A stretch of DNA of 64,000 bases from an uncultured Cohaesibacter sp. (GTDB lineage Bacteria > Pseudomonadota > Alphaproteobacteria > Rhizobiales > Cohaesibacteraceae), in contig NZ_OY782507.1 in the NCBI RefSeq assembly GCF_963677725.1, forward strand, positions 124,001-188,000, read 5' to 3'. The notes below the pieces were generated by a model. The model saw only the letters and a list, made by a program, of their open reading frames with translations, was not told where the DNA came from and made no database searches. The translations under genes were made by a program, and so were the position numbers. Shown piece after piece: positions 38,572 through 46,351 of this stretch (the stretch's first letter is position 1; every line of letters starts with the position of its first letter).

Positions 38572-41430
38572 ATGTTGGAGAAAACATTCGATGCGGCGGC
38601 GGTTGAGCCGCGCCTTTATGATGCGTGGGAAGAAACCGGTGCCTTCAAGGCGGGCGCTGGCAAGAAGGACGGGCAGGACAGCTTCTGCATCGTGATCCCA
38701 CCGCCGAATGTGACCGGTTCGCTCCATATGGGCCATGCGCTCAACAATACCCTTCAGGATGTAATGATCCGCTACCATCGCATGCATGGCAAGGATGTGC
38801 TTTGGCAGCCGGGCATGGACCATGCGGGCATTGCCACGCAGATGGTTGTTGAGCGCCAGTTGGCAGCCAACAAGGAGCCATCGCGCCGCGAGATGGGCCG
38901 CGAGAAATTTCTTGAGCGTGTCTGGCAGTGGAAGGGCGAGTCTGGTGGCACCATCTTCAACCAGCTGCGCCGTTTGGGTGCGACTGCTGACTGGTCGCGC
39001 GAGCGCTTCACGATGGATGAGGGCCTGTCGAAGGCCGTTCAGAAGGTTTTCATTGAGCTATATAATGACGGCCTGATCTATCGTGGCAAGCGGCTGGTTA
39101 ACTGGGACCCGAAATTTGAAACTGCGATTTCCGATCTCGAAGTGGAGAATAAGGAAGTTGACGGCCATATGTGGCACTTCAAGTATCCGCTGGCAGGGGG
39201 GAAGACCTACACCTACACGGAGAAGGATGAAGACGGCAACATCACCTTCCAGGAAGAGCGTGACTATATTTCGATTGCCACGACCCGGCCTGAAACCATG
39301 CTGGGTGACGGCGCTGTTGCTGTTCATCCGTCTGATGAGCGCTATGCTCCGATTGTTGGCAAATTCTGTGAGATTCCGGTTGGTCCAAAAGAGCATCGCC
39401 GCCTGATCCCGATCATCACCGACGAATATCCAGATCCTGAGTTCGGGTCCGGTGCGGTAAAAATCACCGGCGCGCATGATTTCAACGACTATCAGGTTGC
39501 GCGTCGCGGCAATATTCCTTGTTACCGGCTGATGGATGTGAAAGCCGCGCTGCGTGCCGATGGTGCACCGTATGCGGATTGTTCCGCGCTGGCCGTTTCC
39601 ATTGCCAAGTCCGGTGAGCTGCCGAGCGAGACGGAAGTGGATGCAATCAACCTTGTGCCCGATGAGTATCGCGGTCTGGATCGCTTTGAAGCGCGCAACC
39701 GGATTGTTGCTGCCATCAATGCCGAAGGCCTTTGCGTCTTTGCCAAGGATGAAGACGGCACGGAAGTGCCTTATGTCGAAAGCAAGAAAATCATGCAGCC
39801 ATTCGGTGACCGTTCCGGCGTTGTCATCGAACCGATGCTGACCGATCAGTGGTTTGCCGACGCGAAGACGCTGGCCGAGCCAGCCATTGCGTCCGTGCGT
39901 GAGGGTCGCACCAAATTTGTGCCGCAGAATTGGGAAAAGACCTATTTCGAGTGGATGGAAAATATCGAGCCATGGTGTATTTCCCGTCAGCTCTGGTGGG
40001 GCCATCAGATCCCGGCATGGTATGGTCCGGAAGAATCCGTCTTTGTTGCCTATACTGAAGAAGAGGCGATGGAGCAGGCTAAGGCGAAGTTTGGCAAGGC
40101 CGTCGAGCTGACCCGCGATCCTGACGTGCTCGACACTTGGTTCTCCTCTGCTCTTTGGCCATTCTCAACCTTGGGCTGGCCGGACAAAACGCCTGAGTTG
40201 GAGCGTTATTACCAGACCGACGTTCTGGTCACCGGTTTTGACATCATCTTCTTCTGGGTTGCTCGCATGATGATGATGTCGATGCATTTCATGAAGCAAG
40301 AGCCGTTCCACACGGTCTATGTTCATGCGCTGGTGCGCGATGAGCATGGCGCGAAGATGTCCAAGTCTAAGGGCAATGTCATCGATCCTCTGGATCTGGT
40401 TGAAGAATATGGCGCGGATGCCGTTCGCTTCACCTTGACGGCGATGGCCGCGCAAGGCCGCGATATCAAACTGGCCACCAGCCGTGTTGCCGGTTACCGT
40501 AATTTCGGCACCAAGCTTTGGAATGCGACACGCTTCACCCAGATGAATGGCTGTGCCCGCGTGGAAGGGTTCGACCCTAACAAGGTCAAGGAAACCATCA
40601 ACCGCTGGATCGTCACCGAAGTGGCCAAGACCGCGAAGGAAGTCTCCGACGCGATCGAGACCTATCGCTTCAACGATGCGGCCAACGGGCTCTATCGCTT
40701 TGTCTGGAACCTTTATTGCGACTGGTATATCGAGCTGTCAAAGCCTGTTTTGCAGGCGGAAGGCGAAAGCGCTGCGAAAACTGAAACGCAGGCTTGTGCT
40801 GCGTGGGTGCTGGATCAGATTTGTTTGCTGCTTCATCCGCTGATGCCATTCATCACCGAAGAGCTGTGGGCTGAAACTGGCAAGACCGGTCCGGCGCGCG
40901 ATGGCCTGCTGATCCTTGAAAGCTGGCCGAGCTATGACATTGTCGACACGGGTGCAGCCGACGAGATCAACTGGCTGGTTGATGTCATCACGGCGGTGCG
41001 TTCGGTGCGTTCGGAAATGAATATTCCACCTTCGAGCCAGCTGAAGCTGGAAATCGTTGGAGCCAGTGAGGAAACCAAGGCGCGGCTTGCCAATCAGGAT
41101 GCGGTGCTCAAGCGGCTGGCGCGCGTTGAAGACATCAAGATCTCTGACGATGTGCCGCAAGGCGCCGCACAGGTGGTGGTCAATGAAGCCACGATTGCGT
41201 TGCCATTGGCAGGTGTGATCGATCTCTCCGCTGAAAAGGCGCGCCTTGAGAAAGAGATCGACAAAATCACCAAAGTGGCTGGTAAATTCGAAGCCAAGCT
41301 GGGCAATGAGAAGTTTCTTGCCAATGCTCCCGATCACATTGTCGCCGAGCAAAAAGCAAAACTTGCAGAGCAGAATGCTCTGAAGGCGAAAGTGCAGGAA
41401 GCTCTTGAGCGCATTCTTGCCGCTCTGTAG
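38572..41430 (+). CDS. valS: valyl-tRNA synthetase
   Basis: Class I synthetase for tRNA-Val with editing domain. The 952 residues start MLEKTFDAAAVEPRLYDAWEE, carry the HIGH motif in PPNVTGSLHMGHAL, an editing domain (TTRPETMLGDGAVAVHP), KMSKSKGNVIDPLDL and a C-terminal coiled-coil (KARLEKEIDKITKVAGKFEAKLGNEKF). Two adjacent ATGs exist (38569 and 38572); the second is spaced better from TGGAAG and matches the family. It is followed by a strong terminator. Confidence 0.96.
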   Translation: MLEKTFDAAAVEPRLYDAWEETGAFKAGAGKKDGQDSFCIVIPPPNVTGSLHMGHALNNTLQDVMIRYHRMHGKDVLWQPGMDHAGIATQMVVERQLAANKEPSRREMGREKFLERVWQWKGESGGTIFNQLRRLGATADWSRERFTMDEGLSKAVQKVFIELYNDGLIYRGKRLVNWDPKFETAISDLEVENKEVDGHMWHFKYPLAGGKTYTYTEKDEDGNITFQEERDYISIATTRPETMLGDGAVAVHPSDERYAPIVGKFCEIPVGPKEHRRLIPIITDEYPDPEFGSGAVKITGAHDFNDYQVARRGNIPCYRLMDVKAALRADGAPYADCSALAVSIAKSGELPSETEVDAINLVPDEYRGLDRFEARNRIVAAINAEGLCVFAKDEDGTEVPYVESKKIMQPFGDRSGVVIEPMLTDQWFADAKTLAEPAIASVREGRTKFVPQNWEKTYFEWMENIEPWCISRQLWWGHQIPAWYGPEESVFVAYTEEEAMEQAKAKFGKAVELTRDPDVLDTWFSSALWPFSTLGWPDKTPELERYYQTDVLVTGFDIIFFWVARMMMMSMHFMKQEPFHTVYVHALVRDEHGAKMSKSKGNVIDPLDLVEEYGADAVRFTLTAMAAQGRDIKLATSRVAGYRNFGTKLWNATRFTQMNGCARVEGFDPNKVKETINRWIVTEVAKTAKEVSDAIETYRFNDAANGLYRFVWNLYCDWYIELSKPVLQAEGESAAKTETQACAAWVLDQICLLLHPLMPFITEELWAETGKTGPARDGLLILESWPSYDIVDTGAADEINWLVDVITAVRSVRSEMNIPPSSQLKLEIVGASEETKARLANQDAVLKRLARVEDIKISDDVPQGAAQVVVNEATIALPLAGVIDLSAEKARLEKEIDKITKVAGKFEAKLGNEKFLANAPDHIVAEQKAKLAEQNALKAKVQEALERILAAL

Positions 41431-41449
41431 ATTGCTTCTATAAATGGTC

Positions 41450-41484
41450 AAAAGCCCCGGTCACTGGTGTGATCGGGGCTTTTC
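41450..41484 (+). terminator. Rho-independent terminator after valS
   Basis: AAAAGCCCCGGTCAC pairs with GTGATCGGGGCTTTT around a 4-nt loop with one G-T wobble, ending in a T-run. Confidence 0.85.
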
Positions 41485-41585
41485 TGTTTGAGCGAATTGT
41501 TGTTGGTAAGCAAGAACCGGGCTGTCTGCTTGTTGATCATTTCCTAGGGTGCTCATCCTGTATCCTACCCTATGAGGAATGACCC

Positions 41586-42053
41586 ATGACGTTTCAAATT
41601 TCCGGATTGGCCCCTGATCTGTTCTCCCATCTCTTTTCGCTGTCAGATGACGCCCTCCAGCAGCAGGATATCCAGCGCTGCAAGGTGGATGAGAATTCAG
41701 GCTTTCCCGATCGCATCGGCTTGAGAGATATGGAGGTCGGGGAGACGGCCCTCTTGCTGAATTATGAGCATTTGCCCGTCAAGTCTCCCTATCGATCCCG
41801 CCACGCCATTTTCATCAGTGAAACGCCGCAGGCGGCAGCCCATTATGTGGACGAGGTGCCTTTGTCTCTCGTCAATCGGATCATTTCGTTACGTGCTTTT
41901 GATGAAGCCGATCACATCATTCAGGCAGATCTTGCCTCTGGCCCGGATATCAAGCCAATGATTGAAGCGATGTTGCAAGATCCGTCTGTCAGCTACATCC
42001 ATGCCCATTTTGCCAAGCCGGGCTGCTTTGCAGCGGAAATTCGCCGCACTTGA
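41586..42053 (+). CDS. DUF1203 domain-containing protein
   Basis: 155 residues matching DUF1203: a CKVDENSGFPDRIGLRDMEVGETALLLNYEH-type core (residues 34 to about 64), a PYRSRHAIFI strand and a C-terminal HAHFAKPGCFAAEIRR. The function of the family is unknown. Start ATG at 41586 follows GAGGAATGACCC. It sits alone between the valS terminator and the sigma factor. Confidence 0.82.
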   Translation: MTFQISGLAPDLFSHLFSLSDDALQQQDIQRCKVDENSGFPDRIGLRDMEVGETALLLNYEHLPVKSPYRSRHAIFISETPQAAAHYVDEVPLSLVNRIISLRAFDEADHIIQADLASGPDIKPMIEAMLQDPSVSYIHAHFAKPGCFAAEIRRT

Positions 42054-42278
42054 GGGGCCAATTCGTTAGGCGCACATCTGGGCTTTCAAATGTCTGTCGT
42101 CACGCTGGCGACAGGCACTTGGTCTCTGTCCAAACTGGTGTGGAGGGTGCTGGACGTTTCAAATTCGTTCAGGCATAGTCGGCTGACAAAGGACAATCTG
42201 GTCTTGGATTGAAAAGCAAAAGGTCGATTCAAGGCGCAGGTTGGCGCACGAGCAGATAGTCAATTCCCAAGGATATTC

Positions 42279-42815
42279 ATGGCTGATCCGATTTCCGATC
42301 TCATTCTCCGCGTGGCCTTGCGTGATCGGTCGGCGTTTGCTGCGCTGTATGAGGCGACCAGTGCGAAACTTTTTGGCATCTGTCTTCGTGTCTTGAAAGA
42401 CAGGCCTGAAGCGGAAGAGGCCTTGCAGGAAGCCTATGTGAAGATCTGGAACAATGCCTCGCGCTTTTCTGTCACGGCAAACAGCCCAATCTCCTGGCTC
42501 GCTGCGATCGCACGCAACAATGCCATTGATCGGCTGAGGGCAAGACGCCCGGAAACGGTGGAGCTTGATGAAGAGCTGGCAGGCGCTGACGAGAGCCCCG
42601 ATCCGGAACGACTGGTGATAAGCAGCGAGACGGGGGCGCTGATTTCGACCTGTCTTGAAGAGCTTGAAGCAAACCGTGCCGACGCGGTCCGGGGTGCCTA
42701 TCTCGATGGATATAGCTATCAGGAACTGGCCGATCAATTCAGTGTGCCCCTCAATACAATGCGGACTTGGCTGCGACGCAGCCTCATTTCCTTACGAAAG
42801 TGTCTTGAAGCATGA
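42279..42815 (+). CDS. ECF RNA polymerase sigma factor
   Basis: 178 residues of group IV sigma-70: region 2 (DRSAFAALYEATSAKLFGICLRVLKDRPEAEEALQEAYVKIW) and region 4 (LEELEANRADAVRGAYLDGYSYQELADQFSVPLNTMRTWLRRSL). The layout and the neighbouring anti-sigma with C-terminal RskA domain point to the SigK/RskA-type group. The start of the anti-sigma overlaps its last codons by four bases, so they are translationally coupled. The targets are likely its own operon and the fasciclin/msrB genes, by inference. Confidence 0.9.
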   Translation: MADPISDLILRVALRDRSAFAALYEATSAKLFGICLRVLKDRPEAEEALQEAYVKIWNNASRFSVTANSPISWLAAIARNNAIDRLRARRPETVELDEELAGADESPDPERLVISSETGALISTCLEELEANRADAVRGAYLDGYSYQELADQFSVPLNTMRTWLRRSLISLRKCLEA

Positions 42816-43531
42816 CTGTGGAAGAGAAAATGGATCGCAATGACAGGCTGCTGGCGGCGGAATATGCGCTTGGCGTGCTGCCTCATGCCGAGCGAGAAGT
42901 CTTTTCCGCGCGTCTCAAGCATGAGGCCGATTTGCGGGCAGAGGTTGAGTTCTGGCAGGGCCACTATGAGCCATTGTCCGACACGATTGAACCGGTAACG
43001 CCGCCTGCAGGGCTGTTCAGCCAGATCGAGCAGCAACTGTTCGGAGAGGCTGCCAGCTCGCAACTGTCCAACGAGAAAAGCAACCGGCTCTGGTCAAGTC
43101 TTGGCTTCTGGCGCGGACTCGCTTTTGCGTCACTGGTCGGATTGGCCCTTGTGACGACACTGTTCTTTGTCCCCCTTCAAACCACGGACGCACCGACCGC
43201 CGCCTATGTGGCTGATCTTACCGGGGAGCAGGATCTGGTTCGCCTTGTTGCGTTATATGAGCAGGGGTCCGGCCAGCTGAGGCTTAATCGAACAAAAGGC
43301 GAGGCAGCTTCGGATCGCGATTTCGAGCTTTGGTTGATTGAGGGTGACAATCCGCCGGTTTCGCTTGGCGTCTTGCCACGAGCGTTAAAAGCCGTGCTTG
43401 AAGTGCCAGAAGCCCTGCGGGCAAAAATCCCTGGTGGCGTGCTGGCAATCAGTGACGAGCCAACCGGTGGATCACCCACCGGGACCGCGACCGGTCCGGT
43501 GCTTGCCGTGGGTAAAATTTCCGCAATCTGA
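42812..43531 (+). CDS. anti-sigma factor (RskA-like)
   Basis: 239 residues: a cytoplasmic N-terminal segment (LLAAEYALGVLPHAEREVFSARLKHEADLRAEVEFWQGHYEPLSD) typical of the anti-sigma-K domain, one transmembrane helix (about 103-124), and a periplasmic RskA C-terminal domain (DFELWLIEGDNPPVSLGVL, GVLAISDEPTGGSPTG). Such proteins sequester an ECF factor at the membrane until a signal leads to their degradation. The N-terminal ATG overlaps the sigma gene (ATGA). Confidence 0.85.
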   Translation: MTVEEKMDRNDRLLAAEYALGVLPHAEREVFSARLKHEADLRAEVEFWQGHYEPLSDTIEPVTPPAGLFSQIEQQLFGEAASSQLSNEKSNRLWSSLGFWRGLAFASLVGLALVTTLFFVPLQTTDAPTAAYVADLTGEQDLVRLVALYEQGSGQLRLNRTKGEAASDRDFELWLIEGDNPPVSLGVLPRALKAVLEVPEALRAKIPGGVLAISDEPTGGSPTGTATGPVLAVGKISAI

Positions 43532-43549
43532 TTTTTTTTGAAAAAAGTC

Positions 43550-43578
43550 TGAAACTCTTTTTTCGATTTCTTCGTGTC
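43550..43578 (+). promoter_or_regulatory. ECF-type promoter candidate for the fasciclin gene
   Basis: TGAAAC (43550-43555), 17 bases, CGTGTC (43573-43578). This is close to the GAAC-N16/17-CGTC form of ECF sigma promoters. It lies 19-41 bp past the anti-sigma stop and about 55 bp before the fasciclin ATG, giving a leader of about 50 nt. Confidence 0.4.
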
Positions 43579-43633
43579 TCCTGATGTCCGCAAGAAAGCG
43601 GGCATGAAAACAAATCAATTGGAGAGAGACACA

Positions 43634-44206
43634 ATGACTATTGCACGTGCAACCAACTTTCTTGCCGCTACTGCCATCGCCCTGACGTCTGCCGTAAGCT
43701 TTGCTTATGCGGACGACCACAAAAATCCGATGGTCGGCGGCGCTGCGATGTATGAAAACAAGAATATCATCGAAAATGCCGTCAACTCCAAGGATCACGA
43801 GACCCTCGTTGCCGCGGTGAAGGCTGCAGGGTTGGTGGACACTCTTTCCGGTAAAGGACCCTTCACGGTCTTCGCGCCAACCGACGATGCCTTCGCGGCT
43901 TTGCCTGCGGGCACTGTCGAAACACTGCTGAAGCCGGAAAACAAGGATCAGCTGACCAAGATTCTGACCTGTCATGTTGTGGCGGCTGATGCCATGTCTG
44001 ATGCCATCATGAAGATGGTTGATGACGACAAGGGTGCTCACCCGGTCAAGACGGTTGGTGGCTGTACCTTTACCGCGATGTATGATGGCGACACCATCAT
44101 GATCAAGGACGGGCAGGGCAATGTGGCCAACGTTACAATTGCCGACGTTGAGCAGTCCAACGGCGTCATTCACGTGATCGACAAGGTGCTTTTGCCAGCA
44201 TCGTAA
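43634..44206 (+). CDS. fasciclin (FAS1) domain exported protein
   Basis: 190 residues: a signal peptide (MTIARATNFLAATAIALTSAVSFAYA, cleavage near residue 26) and one FAS1 domain (IIENAVNSKDHETLVAAVKAAGLVDTLSGKGPFTVFAPTDDAFAALP to GVIHVIDKVLLP), with both conserved FAS1 boxes. FAS1 proteins are secreted, cell-surface or periplasmic and often adhesive. GGAGAGAG precedes the ATG at 43634. Location directly after an ECF sigma/anti-sigma pair is a recurring arrangement and suggests it is a regulon member. Confidence 0.88.
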   Translation: MTIARATNFLAATAIALTSAVSFAYADDHKNPMVGGAAMYENKNIIENAVNSKDHETLVAAVKAAGLVDTLSGKGPFTVFAPTDDAFAALPAGTVETLLKPENKDQLTKILTCHVVAADAMSDAIMKMVDDDKGAHPVKTVGGCTFTAMYDGDTIMIKDGQGNVANVTIADVEQSNGVIHVIDKVLLPAS

Positions 44207-44220
44207 TTCGAACATGATCA

Positions 44221-44266
44221 ATCGGCCGGATGTGCATCCTTGCATCTCCGGCCGATGCTGAGTTTT
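44221..44266 (+). terminator. hairpin between fasciclin gene and msrB
   Basis: ATCGGCCGGA (44221-44230) pairs perfectly with TCCGGCCGAT (44247-44256), loop 16 nt, followed after seven bases by TTTT. The T-run is short, so it may attenuate rather than fully stop transcription into msrB. Confidence 0.5.
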
Positions 44267-44306
44267 GATCGAAGTTTATATCCTGGAAATTCTCAAGGAG
44301 ACCGCA

Positions 44307-44801
44307 ATGAAAAGACGCACTTTTCTTCTATCCGGAGCAGCAGCGCTGGTTGGTGCTACGGGCTATGGACTGATGCTTGGCGGGCGTTCGGATGCCACTG
44401 AGGCCGGCTCTTTCCCGCTTGAATTGAGCGAAGCGGAATGGCGCAAACGCCTGACCGATGCACAATTTGACGTATTGCGAGAGCATGGTACCGAGAAACC
44501 ATATTCCAGCCCGCTTAACGATGAGAAGCGGAGCGGGTTGTTTCGGTGTGCCGGATGCGAGCAAGCGGTTTATTCTTCGGAAACGAAATTTGACAGCGGC
44601 ACCGGCTGGCCAAGCTTTTATGATGCTCTGAGCGATGCGGTCGGCACCCGTGAAGACAATAGCCTTTTTATGACCCGCACAGAAGTGCATTGCAGCCGCT
44701 GTGGTGGGCATCTTGGTCACATTTTTGATGATGGTCCTCAGCCGACGGGCAAACGCCATTGCATCAACGGCGTTGCCATGACGTTTGAACCCAAAAGCTA
44801 A
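44307..44801 (+). CDS. msrB: exported peptide-methionine (R)-S-oxide reductase MsrB
   Basis: 164 residues. An N-terminal signal with a twin-arginine start (MKRRTFLLSGAAALVG) suggests Tat export. The MsrB domain follows: zinc cysteines in CAGC and CSRCGGH, GTGWPSFYDAL, and the catalytic Cys in RHCINGVAMTF. It repairs methionine-R-sulfoxide in proteins, here probably in the periplasm. AAGGAG at 44295-44300 fixes the start at 44307. Together with the fasciclin and ECF genes it hints at an envelope oxidative-stress response. Confidence 0.88.
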   Translation: MKRRTFLLSGAAALVGATGYGLMLGGRSDATEAGSFPLELSEAEWRKRLTDAQFDVLREHGTEKPYSSPLNDEKRSGLFRCAGCEQAVYSSETKFDSGTGWPSFYDALSDAVGTREDNSLFMTRTEVHCSRCGGHLGHIFDDGPQPTGKRHCINGVAMTFEPKS

Positions 44802-44825
44802 AGTTGACCGGCGGTCGGGCGGAGG

Positions 44826-45701
44826 CTAGCGCAGCTTTACGCCCTTTTCGCCCGCCAGATCCTGAATGAATTGCCAGGCGACACGCCCTGAGCGCGAGCC
44901 GCGTGTTGTGGCCCATTCCAGAGCTGCTGCGCGCAAGGCTGCTGGCTCGACCTCAATGTCGTAGTCAGCAACATAGCCATAGACCATGGCCAGATAGTCA
45001 TCTTGCGAGCAATTGTGAAAGCCGATCCACAAGCCGAAGCGATCAGACAGGGAAACCTTCTCCTGCACGCTTTCGCCGGGATTGATGGCCGTTGAACTTT
45101 CATTTTCGATCATGTCACGCGGCATCAGGTGGCGGCGGTTGGATGTGGCATAAAAGAGCACATTGTCCGGACGCCCTTCAATGCCTCCATCCAGCACGGC
45201 CTTCAGCGACTTGTAGGCATTTTCTCCGCTGTCGAAGGACAGATCGTCGCAGAAAAGAATGCAGCGCTCCGTGCGTTCGCGCAGGCGATTCATCAAAATT
45301 GGCAGGCTTTCGATGTCTTCGCGGGCAATTTCAATCAGCTTCAAACAGTTATCTTTGGCCGCTTGCGCATTGACCGCAGCGTGACAGGCCTTGACCAGTG
45401 AGGATTTGCCCATGCCGCGCGCGCCCCACAAAAGCGCATTGTTGGCGGGCAGGCCCTTGGCGAAGCGCTGGGTATTTTCCAGAATGATGTCCCGGTTGCG
45501 GTCAATTGCCTTCAGCAAGCCAATATCCACCCGGTTGACCCTGTGCACTGGCTGAAGATGGGCAACCGGGGCTGCATGCCAAATGAAGGCGTCTGCGGCG
45601 CCAAGATCCGTTTGTGGCGTTTCGGGTGGCACGGCACGCTCAATCGAGATGTGGATTTTCTTGAGCAGTTTGGCGATTTTTTCAAGGTCATTGGCGGACA
45701 T
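44826..45701 (-). CDS. ATP-binding protein, DUF815 family
   Basis: 291 residues of the AAA-like DUF815 family: Walker A GARGMGKSS around residue 95, Walker B ILFCDDLSF, YATSNRRHLMPRD sensor-type segment and a C-terminal WATTRGSRSGRVAWQFIQDL. The function is not established. It is divergent from yajC, with which it is usually paired in Rhizobiales (nlpD-DUF815-yajC). Here popZ, valS and the stress genes separate it from nlpD. Confidence 0.88.
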   Translation of the reverse strand: MSANDLEKIAKLLKKIHISIERAVPPETPQTDLGAADAFIWHAAPVAHLQPVHRVNRVDIGLLKAIDRNRDIILENTQRFAKGLPANNALLWGARGMGKSSLVKACHAAVNAQAAKDNCLKLIEIAREDIESLPILMNRLRERTERCILFCDDLSFDSGENAYKSLKAVLDGGIEGRPDNVLFYATSNRRHLMPRDMIENESSTAINPGESVQEKVSLSDRFGLWIGFHNCSQDDYLAMVYGYVADYDIEVEPAALRAAALEWATTRGSRSGRVAWQFIQDLAGEKGVKLR

Positions 45702-45838
45702 GGAAGGAAAGGCTCCGTGATTGGTATCCCAAGCCGCGGAAAAGGTGGCAAAAAGCGGGAGGAACCGCCTGTTGCCTCTTTCATCTTGTGCAAAGGATCA
45801 TTATGTCTAGCCCTTGATTAGCAGAGTTGGATATGGCG

Positions 45839-45899
45839 TTGCAAACCGTTCAGATGACGTTTGCAAACTCTTTGCAAAGTGCTTTGGGATCGCTATAGT
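45839..45899 (+). promoter_or_regulatory. promoter of yajC-secDF with phased TTGCAAA sites
   Basis: Three TTGCAAA heptamers start at 45839, 45861 and 45872, i.e. 22 and 11 bp apart (two and one helical turns). The third overlaps the -35 TTGCAA (45872-45877), which is 16 bp from TATAGT (45894-45899). Two of the three lie in TTTGCAAA, a perfect palindrome. The arrangement suggests a cooperatively bound regulator on one DNA face. Confidence 0.5.
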
Positions 45900-45988
45900 C
45901 CGCTCGACCCGTTACCGACCAGTTTTCTGGTCCAACATATCCCCGGAATGTACCCGATGGGTGGGTACACACCGCAAAGGAGGCCTCA

Positions 45989-46276
45989 ATGGATGCGCAA
46001 ATTCTGCAACTCCTGCCGTTTGTCCTGATCTTCGTGATCATGTATTTCCTGATCATCCGTCCGCAGCGCCAGCAGATGAAAAAGCATGCTGAAATGGTGG
46101 CCAATGTGCGCCGTGGAGATACCATCGTGACCAGTGGTGGTCTGGTGGGCAAGATCACAAACGCGACCGAAGGCGACGAAGTCGTCGCTGAATTTTCCGA
46201 AGGCGTGAAAATCAAGGTGGTCCGCAAGTCTATTGCAGAAGTCCGCTCCAAGACTGAGCCTGCTGGCAAAGCCTGA
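45989..46276 (+). CDS. yajC: preprotein translocase subunit YajC
   Basis: 95 residues: one transmembrane helix (about 8-24, LLPFVLIFVIMYFLIIRPQRQQ) and a small basic cytoplasmic domain (RRGDTIVTSGGLVGKITNATEGDEVVAEFSEGVKIKV). YajC forms part of the SecDF-YajC complex that assists SecYEG and YidC. It is followed by secD (75-bp gap with a hairpin) and secF. Confidence 0.93.
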   Translation: MDAQILQLLPFVLIFVIMYFLIIRPQRQQMKKHAEMVANVRRGDTIVTSGGLVGKITNATEGDEVVAEFSEGVKIKVVRKSIAEVRSKTEPAGKA

Positions 46277-46303
46277 TTGACTCAGCCATATTCATTTCAA
46301 GTC

Positions 46304-46325
46304 GCACCCGGTTCTTGCCGGGTGC
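46304..46325 (+). other. yajC-secD intercistronic hairpin
   Basis: GCACCCGG (46304-46311) and CCGGGTGC (46318-46325) with a 6-nt TTCTTG loop, no T-run. Probably an RNA-stabilising or attenuating hairpin between yajC and secD. Confidence 0.45.
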
Positions 46326-46351
46326 TCTGCCTATAATGGTAGGATTGCCGC

